NCBI GenBank assembly: GCA_964588495.1
Contig: CAZPPS010000042.1
Location: 1-20,272 of the forward strand
DNA: 20,272 nt
DNA from: CAVPKN01 sp964588495
Lineage (GTDB): Bacteria; Chlamydiota; Chlamydiia; Chlamydiales; JAAKFR01
Direction of reading: 5' to 3'
Under the pieces are notes generated by a model. The model had not been told where the DNA came from. It saw only the letters and a list, made by a program, of their open reading frames with translations, and searched no databases. Both the position numbers and the translations under genes were made by a program. This document shows, piece by piece, positions 6,974-15,473 of this stretch (the stretch's first letter is position 1; every line of letters begins with the position of its first letter).

Positions 6974-7720
6974 ATGAGAAAATTTCTATCTATCATTCTC
7001 CTGTTTGCAACACCCTTTTACGCCTCTGAAATTCACTTAAGTCAAAAACTTTCTAAGGCAAAAGAGGGAAGTTACCTGGTTCTTGAGCAAAATAAAACTT
7101 TGACTTTCTTTTTTGTCCGCGAAGTTTGCGATGACACCGCTCTTGTGGAAGAAGTCTCCATTTCAGCCTCGCAACTTTGCAAACAACCTGTAAATTTCAA
7201 GGAATGGTTTGAAAAAGGAGCCCCTGGCAACACTTCCTGGCTGATTTCGCAGCTCAACCTACAAAATGGCGTCTTTGAAAAGACCTTTTCTTTCCATCAT
7301 GAGGGTTTTGTCGATCTCAAAGAATCGAATAGTTTTTTCACCACTCTTCTAAATCTCCGTTTTTCAGAAGTGCCCCCCGCTGAACGACGCCGTATTGGAC
7401 ATCCCGGCACAAGCAGAACGGATCAGCGTCCCGTCTGGAATCCCCGCCTCATTGTTGAGGGGAAAATTCTGGAAAATGTGACATTTAGTGCCTTTAGAGC
7501 TCGTTGGCCAGCAGACGGAAGTGAACTTTCGCGTAGATATATCGAGATTTATTTGCCGAATTCTTCTGCGTGTGTCGATAAAGAGGCTTACCCTCTTTAT
7601 TTCCCCTACTGGCTGGAAATTGAGGGCAGAATTGGAGGCGCACGGATTCGAGTGATCGATTCTGGACTCAATGCCCATTCTCCTAAAGCGTGGTTTCCCT
7701 TGAAGGACGTTGTTTTATAA
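6974..7720 (+). CDS. Exported chlamydial protein, CT021-like
   Basis: The 248-residue product begins with a clear signal peptide (MRKFLSIILLFATPFYAS, cleavage probably after residue 18), so it is predicted to be periplasmic or surface-exposed. The mature part is a mixed beta-rich sequence with one RRRIGHPGTSRTDQRP segment and the end YFPYWLEIEGRIGGARIRVIDSG. I know no functional domain in it. Its place between rpmE and lepB is that of C. trachomatis CT021, a conserved protein of unknown function, so orthology is inferred from position. A TTG at 6935 would add 13 residues ahead of the signal peptide; the ATG at 6974 is preferred. No clear ribosome binding site is visible. Confidence 0.8.
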   Translation: MRKFLSIILLFATPFYASEIHLSQKLSKAKEGSYLVLEQNKTLTFFFVREVCDDTALVEEVSISASQLCKQPVNFKEWFEKGAPGNTSWLISQLNLQNGVFEKTFSFHHEGFVDLKESNSFFTTLLNLRFSEVPPAERRRIGHPGTSRTDQRPVWNPRLIVEGKILENVTFSAFRARWPADGSELSRRYIEIYLPNSSACVDKEAYPLYFPYWLEIEGRIGGARIRVIDSGLNAHSPKAWFPLKDVVL

Positions 7721-7737
7721 ACAAATTTTCTTCAGAG

Positions 7738-7834
7738 TTACCCACAACACAAGTTATTAGGAAACAGAAACTTAAAGTCTGATTTCGCGGCACTCTTCTG
7801 CCAATATCAACAACTTATCAACAGTTTTCCCACA
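7738..7834 (+). promoter_or_regulatory. Cluster of DnaA-box-like 9-mers
   Basis: Four near matches to TTATCCACA lie in the same orientation: TTACCCACA (7738-7746, one mismatch), ATATCAACA (7804-7812, two), TTATCAACA (7815-7823, one) and TTTCCCACA (7826-7834, two). This is the gap before lepB. They may be DnaA sites or chance in AC-rich sequence; nothing else marks an origin. Confidence 0.25.
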
Positions 7835-7899
7835 ACATAGAGGGTTCATATTCCCTACAAGTAAATCACACATGCGTATGTTTGGCGTACGCTATCTTC

Positions 7900-7926
7900 C
7901 GTGCCCGGGCACGGGCACGGGCGTGG
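7900..7926. repeat. GC-rich hexamer array upstream of lepB
   Basis: CGTGCC is followed directly by CGGGCA, CGGGCA and CGGGCG, so the array switches strand at its centre and begins with a perfect 14-base palindrome, CGTGCCCGGGCACG (7900-7913). It has the same unit as the array at 36-55. It lies 65 bases upstream of the lepB ATG and could fold as a stable hairpin in the 5' untranslated leader. Confidence 0.7.
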
Positions 7927-7990
7927 GATTATCTTCCCAGAAATGCCCAAAAATGCGATGGTAAGCCCTTATATTGTGAGTCAAAAAATT

Positions 7991-9913
7991 ATGAAAACCT
8001 ATTCTCTGCGCAAAAGCCGTCGTATCCTCAGAACAAGCTACAAAACCTTTCAAAGAAAAAAGCATTCTCTTTCTGAAATGGAGCAAAAACAGCTTGAGAC
8101 CAACTTAAGAGGGTTAGATCAGGCCATTCTCAACAACAACAAAGAAGAAGCCAGCACCCTTGCGCAGCGTATCGAAGCCTTCATCAAAGAGCGTTTGCCC
8201 AAAACACTATTCGACCACATCCGTGAGCTTGGTCTAGCACTTGTTTTTGCAATCGTTGTTGCCTTTTTGATCCGACAATTCTGGTTCGAGCTTTATGAGG
8301 TTCCTACAGGTTCGATGCGTCCCACTGTGGAGGAGCTTGACCGGATGGTCGTCTCCAAAACAACTTTTGGAATTAATGCCCCCTTTCGAAAAAAACCGCT
8401 CCTCTTTTCAGACAAATACATCCAAAGATCGAGCATCATCGTCTTCACTGTTGAAGATATGGACGTTGCCGATGGCGACATGATCTATTTCAAAATTTTT
8501 CCCGGCAAAAAGCGATTTATCAAACGGTGCGTGGCAAAACCAGGAGATACTCTCTATTTTTATGGGGGACAGATTTATGCGGTCGACAAAGACGACAAAC
8601 CCATTTTGACACAAGCAGACCCACAATTTTTAAAAAGATACGGCATTGAGAAGATCGACCATATTCCTTACATCAACATGGAAGGTAGAGAAAAAATTTC
8701 AAGACCCACCTCGTATAATGTTTTTGGGGCAGTTTCGATGTATCAGATGAATCTTCCCCTTGCCAAGTTGGAGATCAAAGAAAAAGGGCAGATCGAGGGG
8801 CGTTTTTTCAATGGCAAAGAGTGGGTCAAAGATCAGGTAGAAGAGCTTAAAGCCCCCCATAGTGCCCCCGTTAGTTATAGCGATTTATGGGGAATGGGCA
8901 ACTATGCGATGGCCCGCCTTCTCACAAAAGAACAGGCGCAGCTCTTTTACTCTACTCTCCCTGAGGGTGACGATGCTGCCCTTTACCTTGAATTGCGGCA
9001 CACGCCGAATCTTTCTTATCCAAAGCCAGAGCTCAGACAGGGCACTTCGGGATATATGCAGCCCACAATCACCCCTTTTGCGGCACTTGTCCCTCTCAAA
9101 AATAGTCATCTAGAAACTCTGCAACAAAATCTCTATACAGCCAGGTTTTATGTCAAAAATGGGAGCGCCTACCGCTATCATGAAAGTGGTCAGCGTCCAC
9201 AACGTGCCGAATATGACCCCAAATTTCCAGGAATTCCTGATGGATGTTATGAGTTCTATTACGGCGTGGGCTACAAAGTCCATTTTGGAGGGATCCGTAC
9301 TGAACTGGCAAAAGATCATCCTCTTAACAAGACAAGTCCCGATCTGATCCGAAAACTTTTCAATCTGGGCATTGGCTTTAATACTCTTTTTGAACCGGTA
9401 GCCCCCAATCAGCCCTTTAATCCCCAAAGATTTGCCTACTACCGTGACGGGGATTTATTTGTCATGGGAGTTCCTCTTTTGAAGAAAAATGATGCGACTC
9501 TGATCCGCTTTGTACAAAGCGAGACAGACAAACAAAAAAACTCCAACCGGGAAAAACCCTACATTGCGTTTGTCGACAAAGGGCCTCCATTGAAGCAGGA
9601 TGGATCTTTAGATATTGAGATGGTCAAAGCTTTTGGTCTGAAAGTGCCGGATGATGGAGTTGTTGCTTTGGGTGATAATTTTGCCATGAGCTCTGACAGC
9701 CGTGACTTTGGCTTTGTTCCGACAGAAAATCTGCGTGGCGCCCCCTCTCTCACCTTCTGGCCCCCCAGTGAACGTCTCGGCCCGCTGCCTCAACCTCCCT
9801 ACCCCTGGTTTACCTTACCCAATATGATTGTATGGACAGTCGCCCTTCTAGTGCTGATCGCCATCATTTATTGGATCCGCAAGCGCAACAAACGCTCCCT
9901 TTTTGATAAATGA
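7991..9913 (+). CDS. lepB: Signal peptidase I, long chlamydial form
   Basis: LepB cleaves signal peptides of exported proteins on the outer face of the inner membrane. The product has 640 residues, about twice the usual length but close to the chlamydial enzyme. It starts MKTYSLRKSRRILR. A membrane segment (about 76-98) precedes the catalytic Ser108 in PTGSMRPTV. The general-base Lys is at about 178 in RFIKRCVAKPGD. About 300 residues are inserted before the last conserved box, GDNFAMSSDSRDFGFV (561-576). A second membrane segment (about 612-628) and a basic tail close the protein. The frame is open to a GTG at 7901 inside the hexamer array, but the ATG at 7991 fits the family N-terminus. The preceding 270 bases are non-coding. 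Confidence 0.95.
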   Translation: MKTYSLRKSRRILRTSYKTFQRKKHSLSEMEQKQLETNLRGLDQAILNNNKEEASTLAQRIEAFIKERLPKTLFDHIRELGLALVFAIVVAFLIRQFWFELYEVPTGSMRPTVEELDRMVVSKTTFGINAPFRKKPLLFSDKYIQRSSIIVFTVEDMDVADGDMIYFKIFPGKKRFIKRCVAKPGDTLYFYGGQIYAVDKDDKPILTQADPQFLKRYGIEKIDHIPYINMEGREKISRPTSYNVFGAVSMYQMNLPLAKLEIKEKGQIEGRFFNGKEWVKDQVEELKAPHSAPVSYSDLWGMGNYAMARLLTKEQAQLFYSTLPEGDDAALYLELRHTPNLSYPKPELRQGTSGYMQPTITPFAALVPLKNSHLETLQQNLYTARFYVKNGSAYRYHESGQRPQRAEYDPKFPGIPDGCYEFYYGVGYKVHFGGIRTELAKDHPLNKTSPDLIRKLFNLGIGFNTLFEPVAPNQPFNPQRFAYYRDGDLFVMGVPLLKKNDATLIRFVQSETDKQKNSNREKPYIAFVDKGPPLKQDGSLDIEMVKAFGLKVPDDGVVALGDNFAMSSDSRDFGFVPTENLRGAPSLTFWPPSERLGPLPQPPYPWFTLPNMIVWTVALLVLIAIIYWIRKRNKRSLFDK

Positions 9914-9924
9914 TTGTGAGGTCG

Positions 9925-9941
9925 GGGCACAAGTAGTGCCC
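9925..9941. terminator. Hairpin between convergent lepB and F-box gene
   Basis: GGGCAC (9925-9930), a five-base loop and GTGCCC (9936-9941) form a perfect six-base stem right between the two convergent stop codons. No good T-run follows on either strand, so it is at best a weak bidirectional terminator. Confidence 0.3.
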
Positions 9942-9943
9942 AA

Positions 9944-10969
9944 CTAGTGAAGTGGCATTTTTAAGAGGGTCCGGAAAATGCGCCCCTGATTAAAAAGCCC
10001 CTCTATGAGTGCATCTATTAGGCTGTCTATGGTGCGTATATCAATTTCTTCCTGGGCATCCTTCCCTTCGCCGAGTCGAGCTTGGATCTCTTTGAAATCC
10101 TCTAGTTTAAAGACGCTGTTTTCCGTTTTTGTCGTATGGCAAAAATGATTATGAATCATTTTAACTACAGTCTTTATATATGAAATGTTGATGAACTGTT
10201 CAGACATTAGTAAAGATAAAACTGTTTTTAAACCTTCTCTAAACAAGGTAATATTTAGACAGTCAAAAATCTCCTTCCACGAGAAAAACGAAAAAGAATA
10301 CTTTTGCCCTTTCGCAAATTCACAATAGGAAGTCACTTTCATCAACTCATTTTCGTTCAAAAATCCAGAATTTAATAACTTGAAGATTTCTGAAACAAAA
10401 ATATTTAAGAACCTATTTTTCAATCCAACGTCGAATGTAACATAGTCTTCATCAAAAGATAATATCCTTACTATCATCTCCAAACTAATCAATGCTTTAA
10501 TTTCAGGAGAAATATGTGGATCTTCTTGAAGCTTTCCGCAGCTTTCTGGAATAAAGCATCCTCCTGCGCTCAAAACCTGCTCTTTATAACTTTGTTCAAG
10601 AGCAATCAGCCCGGTCAATTCCAAGGGATTTGGTTGGCGACTCCGATCCACACACGAAAAAAAATAGGCTAATTCCTTAGTTCTCGACTCCAACAACACA
10701 TTCAACGTATCGCGCGCCCAGCTCTTGCAAACCAAACTGGCATTCATTAAACTTTTTTGATCTTTAATTGGAAAAAACAATTTAAAAATTTCAAAAGGAA
10801 CTCTATTTTTTTCTTCGAAATTTTTAATGGTGATTGCGTCTCTTGTCGCTCCTCCCTTTGCCTCTGTGATGATTTGAACGGCGACATGCGTTAACCGCGA
10901 GATCCACTCATTGGAAACATGAAAAAACGACCATAAAAACTGCTGATTATTGGCTATATAGGATATCAT
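9944..10969 (-). CDS. F-box-domain protein, candidate secreted effector
   Basis: The 341-residue product has an F-box-like segment at about residues 56-91: VPFEIFKLFFPIKD, then SLMNASLVCKSWARDT. This follows the (L/V)PxEI...L...ASLVCKxW pattern of eukaryotic F-box domains, which bind Skp1 and recruit targets to SCF ubiquitin ligases. The remainder is mostly helical by composition, with no recognised substrate-binding repeat. The first 20 residues are hydrophobic/aromatic but not a clean signal peptide, so type III export is the likely route if it is an effector (inference). The ATG at 10969 has AGG seven bases upstream. It sits between lepB and ileS, which are adjacent in Chlamydia, so it is an insertion in conserved order. 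By eye it is more AT-rich than its neighbours. Confidence 0.75.
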   Translation of the reverse strand: MISYIANNQQFLWSFFHVSNEWISRLTHVAVQIITEAKGGATRDAITIKNFEEKNRVPFEIFKLFFPIKDQKSLMNASLVCKSWARDTLNVLLESRTKELAYFFSCVDRSRQPNPLELTGLIALEQSYKEQVLSAGGCFIPESCGKLQEDPHISPEIKALISLEMIVRILSFDEDYVTFDVGLKNRFLNIFVSEIFKLLNSGFLNENELMKVTSYCEFAKGQKYSFSFFSWKEIFDCLNITLFREGLKTVLSLLMSEQFINISYIKTVVKMIHNHFCHTTKTENSVFKLEDFKEIQARLGEGKDAQEEIDIRTIDSLIDALIEGLFNQGRIFRTLLKMPLH

Positions 10970-11076
10970 TCAGCGCCTGCTTTTTGTTCCATCATACAAG
11001 ATCGCTAGGTATTAAGGAACAATGGCTTAATCAGCAATAACACTTGCCCTCTACTTATCCGTTCTTCTGGATACAA

Positions 11077-14000
11077 TTAGGCTTTTTGGATGGAGATAGC
11101 AGTCGGCTCTCCATTGATATCCCACTGGGCGCTTCCTTCAACAAAACCAAAATGAATTTCTACGCAGAGCACCTCTTCCTTGATGTATTTTTCGAAGATA
11201 CTCAAGGCTTTTTTGACTTTGTCGGAAGCACCGATTGTGAGATGGATCCGGTCAGTCACCTCAAAACCCGCTTCTTTGCGCATCGTGTTGATTTTGTTGA
11301 CAAGCTCGCGCGCGATCCCTTCCAGGATCAAATCTTCTGTAAGCTCTGTCTCTAACGCCACCGTGATTGTGCCGGCATTCATGGCGATCCACCCTTCATG
11401 GACTTTGCGTGTGATTTCGACATCTTCAGCAGTAAGAGTAAACGGCTCAGAACCTAAGACAATGGGCAAATCGTGCCCCCTCAATAGTGTATTGATCTGA
11501 TCTTGGTCGAGAGTGCTGATCATAAGATGCGCCTCTTTCATGTGGGCTCCCACTTTTTTGCCAAGGACTCTAAAGTTGGGTTTGATCGAGAGTTTTACAA
11601 ACTCGTGGCTCTCTTTTTCGAAGATCACTTTTTTGACATTGAGTTCATCGGCGATCAGGTGCTCCTGGTGCTTGAGAAAGGCAAGTTGCTTTTCATCGGC
11701 ACAGATCAGGGTCGCCGCTGGCAAAGGCTGGCGTACTTTGAGCTTATGTTCTTTGCGTAAGGAGTGGCCCAAGCTGACAGCCACTTGCAAAGATTCCATC
11801 CCCTCTTCCAAAGTGGGATTGCGGCTTTCGGGGTGATAGGTGGGATAATCGCACAAATGGACCGATTCTGGCATTTGATCTGTTCGGATATTGCGGTAGA
11901 TCGCCTCGCTCAAAAATGGGATGAAAGGAGCTGCGATTTTAGAGAGCTCAATGAGGACGTGATGCAGCGTCTCAAAGGCCTCTCTACGATCTTGACTATC
12001 CTCGTCTGCCCAAAACCGTCTGCGGCTTCTGCGGATGTACCAATTGGTAAGCTCGTCGATAAAGCCAACAAATGGGTCGACAGCGCGGCTTAAATCGTAA
12101 TCGTCCATCCCCTCTTCGACATCTTTGATCAACTTGTTGAGCTTTGCCAAAATCCATTGGTCGATGATCGTGTGAGGAGGCTGCCTGTTTGGATTGGGGC
12201 GCCAGTTGTAGATCCGGGCATAAGTCATAAAAAAGGAGTGGGCATTCCATAAAGGAATGATGATCTGGCGCAAAACAACTTCTACTCCCCGCTCGGAAAA
12301 ACAGAGATCGTCTGCTTTGACCGCCGGGCTATTGAGCATGTAAAGTCTGACAGCATCTGCCCCATATTTGCGCACCACAACATCAGGATCGGGGTAGTTT
12401 TTCAGACGCTTCGACATTTTGCTGCCATCTTCAGCCAAAAGAATTCCGTTGGCGATCACGTTTTTGTAGGCAGGCTTGTCAAACAAAGCGACGCTTAAGG
12501 CTAAGAGGACATAGAACCATGTGCGCGTTTGATCAATCCCTTCTGCAATAAAATCAGCCGGAAAACTCTTTTCTGTCAGCTCTTTGTTTTCAAATGGGTA
12601 ATGATTGTGCGCGTAGGGCATCGATCCCGATTCAAACCAACAATCGAAAACTTCGGTGATCCGCCTAAAAGTTTTCCCATTTTTGGAAAAGGTGAGGGAA
12701 TCGATGAAGTGGCGGTGCAGATCGTTGATTTTTTGCCCGCTTAAAGTCTCGAGCTCTTCAATGCTCCCGATGACATGGATTTCTCCGTCATCTGCTCGCC
12801 AAATCGGAATCGGAGTTCCCCAATAGCGATTGCGAGAAATGGCCCAATCGCGAGCGCCGGCAAGCCAATTGCCAAAACGGCCCTCTTTTAAGTGCCCAGG
12901 CGTCCAATGGATACTTTCGTTGGCTTCCACCATCCGATCTTTGATTTTTTCAATATTGACAAACCAGGTCGTGATCGTTTTGTAGATCAAAGGAGTATCC
13001 GAGCGCCAGCAAAAGGGGTAGCGGTGACGGAGTGTTCCTCGATAAAAGAGGCGATTGGCCCCTTTTAAACGGGCAATGATGTCTTTATCGGCATCTTTGA
13101 CAAAAAGACCCAAATATTCAGGGATTTCACTCGTGAATTTTCCGTTATTATCGACGGGGCAAACAAGAGGGATGTTTGCTTTTTTGGAGGCGTAAAAGTC
13201 GGCTTCCCCAAAAGCAGGAGCTGTGTGGACAATGCCGGTTCCGTCTTCGAGTGTGACAAAATCGTCTGCGATGACCCTAAAGGCCCCCTCTTTTTCGAGA
13301 GAAGCAAAATAAGGGAAAAGGGGGGCGTATTTCTTACCAACCAGCTCTTGTCCAGAAAAGGTTTTTAGAATTTTGTAAGAATTTTCATCTTTAAACCAGC
13401 GGCCGATGGCTTCTTGGGCTAAAATGTAGAATTTTCCTTGATGCTCGATTTTGGCATAGGTTAAATTTGCGTTCACAGTCGCTGCCATGTTAGAGATGAG
13501 CGTCCAGGGGGTGGTTGTCCAGGCAAGAAGTGCCGTTTCCGGCTCATCTACAAGGGGGAATGTGACGACAACAGAAGGATCATCGATATCCTGATAGTTC
13601 TCAGAGGCCTCAAAATTGGATAAGGGCGTCCCCAATTTCGCCGAAAAGGGCATCACTTTGAGCCCTTCATAGACAAGCCCTTTTTCGTAAACCTGTTTGA
13701 AAACCCACCAGACAGACTCCATAAAGGGCATATCCATCGTTTTCCAGGTTTTGGAAAAATCGACCCATCGACCAAAGCGCTCTACTTTAGATTGCCATTC
13801 GCTTGTGTAGCGGAGCACAATTTTGCGACACTCTTCGTTGAAACGGGCAATCCCAAAAGCTTCGATAGAGGGAGCCCCCGTGAGCTCAAAATTCTTTTCA
13901 ATCTCGTTTTCAATCGGAAGGCCATGGCAGTCCCAACCAAAGCGTCTGGGGACACAAAATCCTTTCATGGTTTTGTAGCGGGGAACCACATCTTTGAGGG

Positions 14001-14184
14001 TGCCGGCGAGAAGATGGCCATAGTGGGGCAAACCCGTTGCAAAAGGAGGACCATCATAAAAAGAGAAATAAGGAGATTTAGAACGATTTTCCAAAGATTG
14101 CTGGAAAATTCCTTTCTCTTTCCAAAACCGGAGGATACGTTCCTCTCGAGCATCGAATGTTTCATTAGGTATTTCTTCGAACAT
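11077..14184 (-). CDS. ileS: Isoleucyl-tRNA synthetase
   Basis: IleRS charges tRNA-Ile and edits misactivated valine. The 1035-residue product has the class I HIGH motif as PHYGH (53-57), the editing-domain AWTTTPWTL (about 221-229), the KMSKR loop (589-593) and the anticodon-side NWYIRRSRRRFW. The overall pattern, including NWYIRRSRRRFW, is that of the eukaryote-like type 2 IleRS known in Chlamydia. No C-terminal cysteine zinc finger of the type 1 enzyme is visible. An ATG at 14238 is possible, but MFEEIPNETFDAREERI at 14184 fits the family N-terminus, and the longer version would overlap the divergent gene at 14242. DQTRTWFY replaces the usual DQTRGWFY. Confidence 0.95.
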   Translation of the reverse strand: MFEEIPNETFDAREERILRFWKEKGIFQQSLENRSKSPYFSFYDGPPFATGLPHYGHLLAGTLKDVVPRYKTMKGFCVPRRFGWDCHGLPIENEIEKNFELTGAPSIEAFGIARFNEECRKIVLRYTSEWQSKVERFGRWVDFSKTWKTMDMPFMESVWWVFKQVYEKGLVYEGLKVMPFSAKLGTPLSNFEASENYQDIDDPSVVVTFPLVDEPETALLAWTTTPWTLISNMAATVNANLTYAKIEHQGKFYILAQEAIGRWFKDENSYKILKTFSGQELVGKKYAPLFPYFASLEKEGAFRVIADDFVTLEDGTGIVHTAPAFGEADFYASKKANIPLVCPVDNNGKFTSEIPEYLGLFVKDADKDIIARLKGANRLFYRGTLRHRYPFCWRSDTPLIYKTITTWFVNIEKIKDRMVEANESIHWTPGHLKEGRFGNWLAGARDWAISRNRYWGTPIPIWRADDGEIHVIGSIEELETLSGQKINDLHRHFIDSLTFSKNGKTFRRITEVFDCWFESGSMPYAHNHYPFENKELTEKSFPADFIAEGIDQTRTWFYVLLALSVALFDKPAYKNVIANGILLAEDGSKMSKRLKNYPDPDVVVRKYGADAVRLYMLNSPAVKADDLCFSERGVEVVLRQIIIPLWNAHSFFMTYARIYNWRPNPNRQPPHTIIDQWILAKLNKLIKDVEEGMDDYDLSRAVDPFVGFIDELTNWYIRRSRRRFWADEDSQDRREAFETLHHVLIELSKIAAPFIPFLSEAIYRNIRTDQMPESVHLCDYPTYHPESRNPTLEEGMESLQVAVSLGHSLRKEHKLKVRQPLPAATLICADEKQLAFLKHQEHLIADELNVKKVIFEKESHEFVKLSIKPNFRVLGKKVGAHMKEAHLMISTLDQDQINTLLRGHDLPIVLGSEPFTLTAEDVEITRKVHEGWIAMNAGTITVALETELTEDLILEGIARELVNKINTMRKEAGFEVTDRIHLTIGASDKVKKALSIFEKYIKEEVLCVEIHFGFVEGSAQWDINGEPTAISIQKA

Positions 14185-14241
14185 GGAAAAGAGGATAGAG
14201 TTTTTTTGTGTTAAAACGCAAGTTTCTATAGGATGCAAAAT

Positions 14242-14466
14242 ATGGATTTAAACCAGATTTTATTTGATGTATCAGTAATTTTGGGATCGGCAGATTTTTC
14301 ACACCAGGCCTATCAGGCTCTGCAGATAGGAGATATTCTTATTCTGAAAGAGACTGTAGAGGAGCCCCTCTTGGCAAAAGTGGGCTCCACCGACTATTTT
14401 TTTGCCACTGCTGGACTCTATGAAACACATAAGGCGGTTGTCATAGATGAAAGAATTCACGCATGA
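14242..14466 (+). CDS. Short SpoA-domain protein (FliM-C/SctQ-C-like)
   Basis: The 74-residue product is almost entirely one SpoA domain: FDVSVILGSADFSHQAYQAL, then IGDILILKETVEEPLLAKVG and a final FFATAGLYETHKAVVI strand set. SpoA domains form the cytoplasmic C-ring/sorting platform of flagella and type III secretion systems (FliM, FliN, SctQ). It looks like a free-standing C-terminal SpoA module such as the internal-start product of SctQ. An ATG at 14233 is in frame, but the ATG at 14242 has AGGA eight bases upstream and is preferred. It is divergent from ileS with a 57-base gap and overlaps the next gene by 20 bases. I cannot tell flagellar from injectisome origin. Confidence 0.7.
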   Translation: MDLNQILFDVSVILGSADFSHQAYQALQIGDILILKETVEEPLLAKVGSTDYFFATAGLYETHKAVVIDERIHA

Positions 14467-14854
14467 AGAGATCGAGGGCATTGTGGAAGCAATGTCCCAA
14501 AGGCCCACTGTTGAGGAAAAGGCCAAAATCCCTCTGCTCCCCCCTGGAAGCTACCACAAGATCGCAAAATTGGGCTTCTCCCCCCTTCTTGGCGAACAAC
14601 CCCGCCCCATAGAAGATCTGCACGAGCTGGGAAGCCTGGAAGTGCTCCGAGCCAAAGTGGAAGTGGTCTTCGGGAAAACAACGATGACTCTCAAAGAACT
14701 GGCGGCCTTGGAAAAAGGGGCCCTTCTTCCCCTAGATGAGCTCTGCGACGACCTTGTCGAGATTTTCGTCAATGGCATGAAAATCGGGCGGGGCGAAATC
14801 GTTGTTGTGGATGGCCATTTTGGAGTCAAAATTGTCTCCTTTACAAAAAACTAA
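14447..14854 (+). CDS. FliN/SctQ-like SpoA-domain protein
   Basis: The 135-residue product has a SpoA domain at about residues 66-132: VLRAKVEVVFGKTTMTLKEL, then ALLPLDE, VEIFVNGMKIGRGEIVVVDG and HFGVKI. This is close to FliN (VEVxLGxTxMTLxELLxLxxGxVLxLD). The N-terminal 60 residues start with an FTHEEIEGIVEAMSQ helix, reminiscent of the SQEEIDALL start of FliM/FliY, then a proline-rich linker. The start ATG at 14447 has AAGGCGG about six bases upstream and overlaps the preceding SpoA gene by 20 bases, so the two are surely co-translated and may form the FliM-C:FliN-type heterodimer seen in C-rings (inference). No other secretion or flagellar gene is in the window. Confidence 0.75.
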   Translation: MKEFTHEEIEGIVEAMSQRPTVEEKAKIPLLPPGSYHKIAKLGFSPLLGEQPRPIEDLHELGSLEVLRAKVEVVFGKTTMTLKELAALEKGALLPLDELCDDLVEIFVNGMKIGRGEIVVVDGHFGVKIVSFTKN

Positions 14855-14856
14855 AC

Positions 14857-14885
14857 TTTATCTATAACACTCAGAATGTTATAAT
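14857..14885 (+). promoter_or_regulatory. Promoter of ssrA
   Basis: A perfect TATAAT lies at 14880-14885, six bases before the first base of the mature tmRNA (14892). With a 17-base spacer the -35 position (14857-14862) reads TTTATC, a weak match. Transcription probably starts at or very near the tmRNA 5' end. Confidence 0.6.
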
Positions 14886-14891
14886 ATTATT

Positions 14892-15331
<440 letters not shown>

Positions 15332-15333
15332 CC

Positions 15334-15367
15334 AAAAAGGCTTCAGTTTCACAACTGAAGCCTTTTT
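15334..15367 (+). terminator. Rho-independent terminator of ssrA
   Basis: GGCTTCAGTT (15339-15348), loop TCAC and AACTGAAGCC (15353-15362) form a perfect ten-base stem. It is extended by AAAAA/TTTTT and followed by a T-run to 15370. It starts six bases after the tmRNA end. Confidence 0.93.
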
Positions 15368-15412
15368 TTTAGCGACATACAACGCGAAATTCACATCAGA
15401 TGAAACAGAAGT

Positions 15413-15430
15413 AAAAACTATTTAGTTTTT
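15413..15430. repeat. AT-only inverted repeat
   Basis: AAAAACTA (15413-15420) and TAGTTTTT (15423-15430) are perfect arms around TT, 44 bases before the DUF1016 fragment. It may be a weak second terminator or an operator-like site; nothing decides between them. Confidence 0.35.
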
Positions 15431-15473
15431 CGCTCCTTCCAGCTAAAATCTCCAACTGAACCAAGAGGGCGAA

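Noticed and set aside
7738..7834. Chromosomal replication origin
   Set aside because: The boxes are imperfect, there is no AT-rich unwinding region beside them, and dnaA, dnaN or other origin-linked genes are absent.
7901..7990. GTG at 7901 as start of lepB, giving an MPGHGHGRG leader
   Set aside because: The leader is only the hexamer array translated; the family N-terminus starts at the ATG at 7991.
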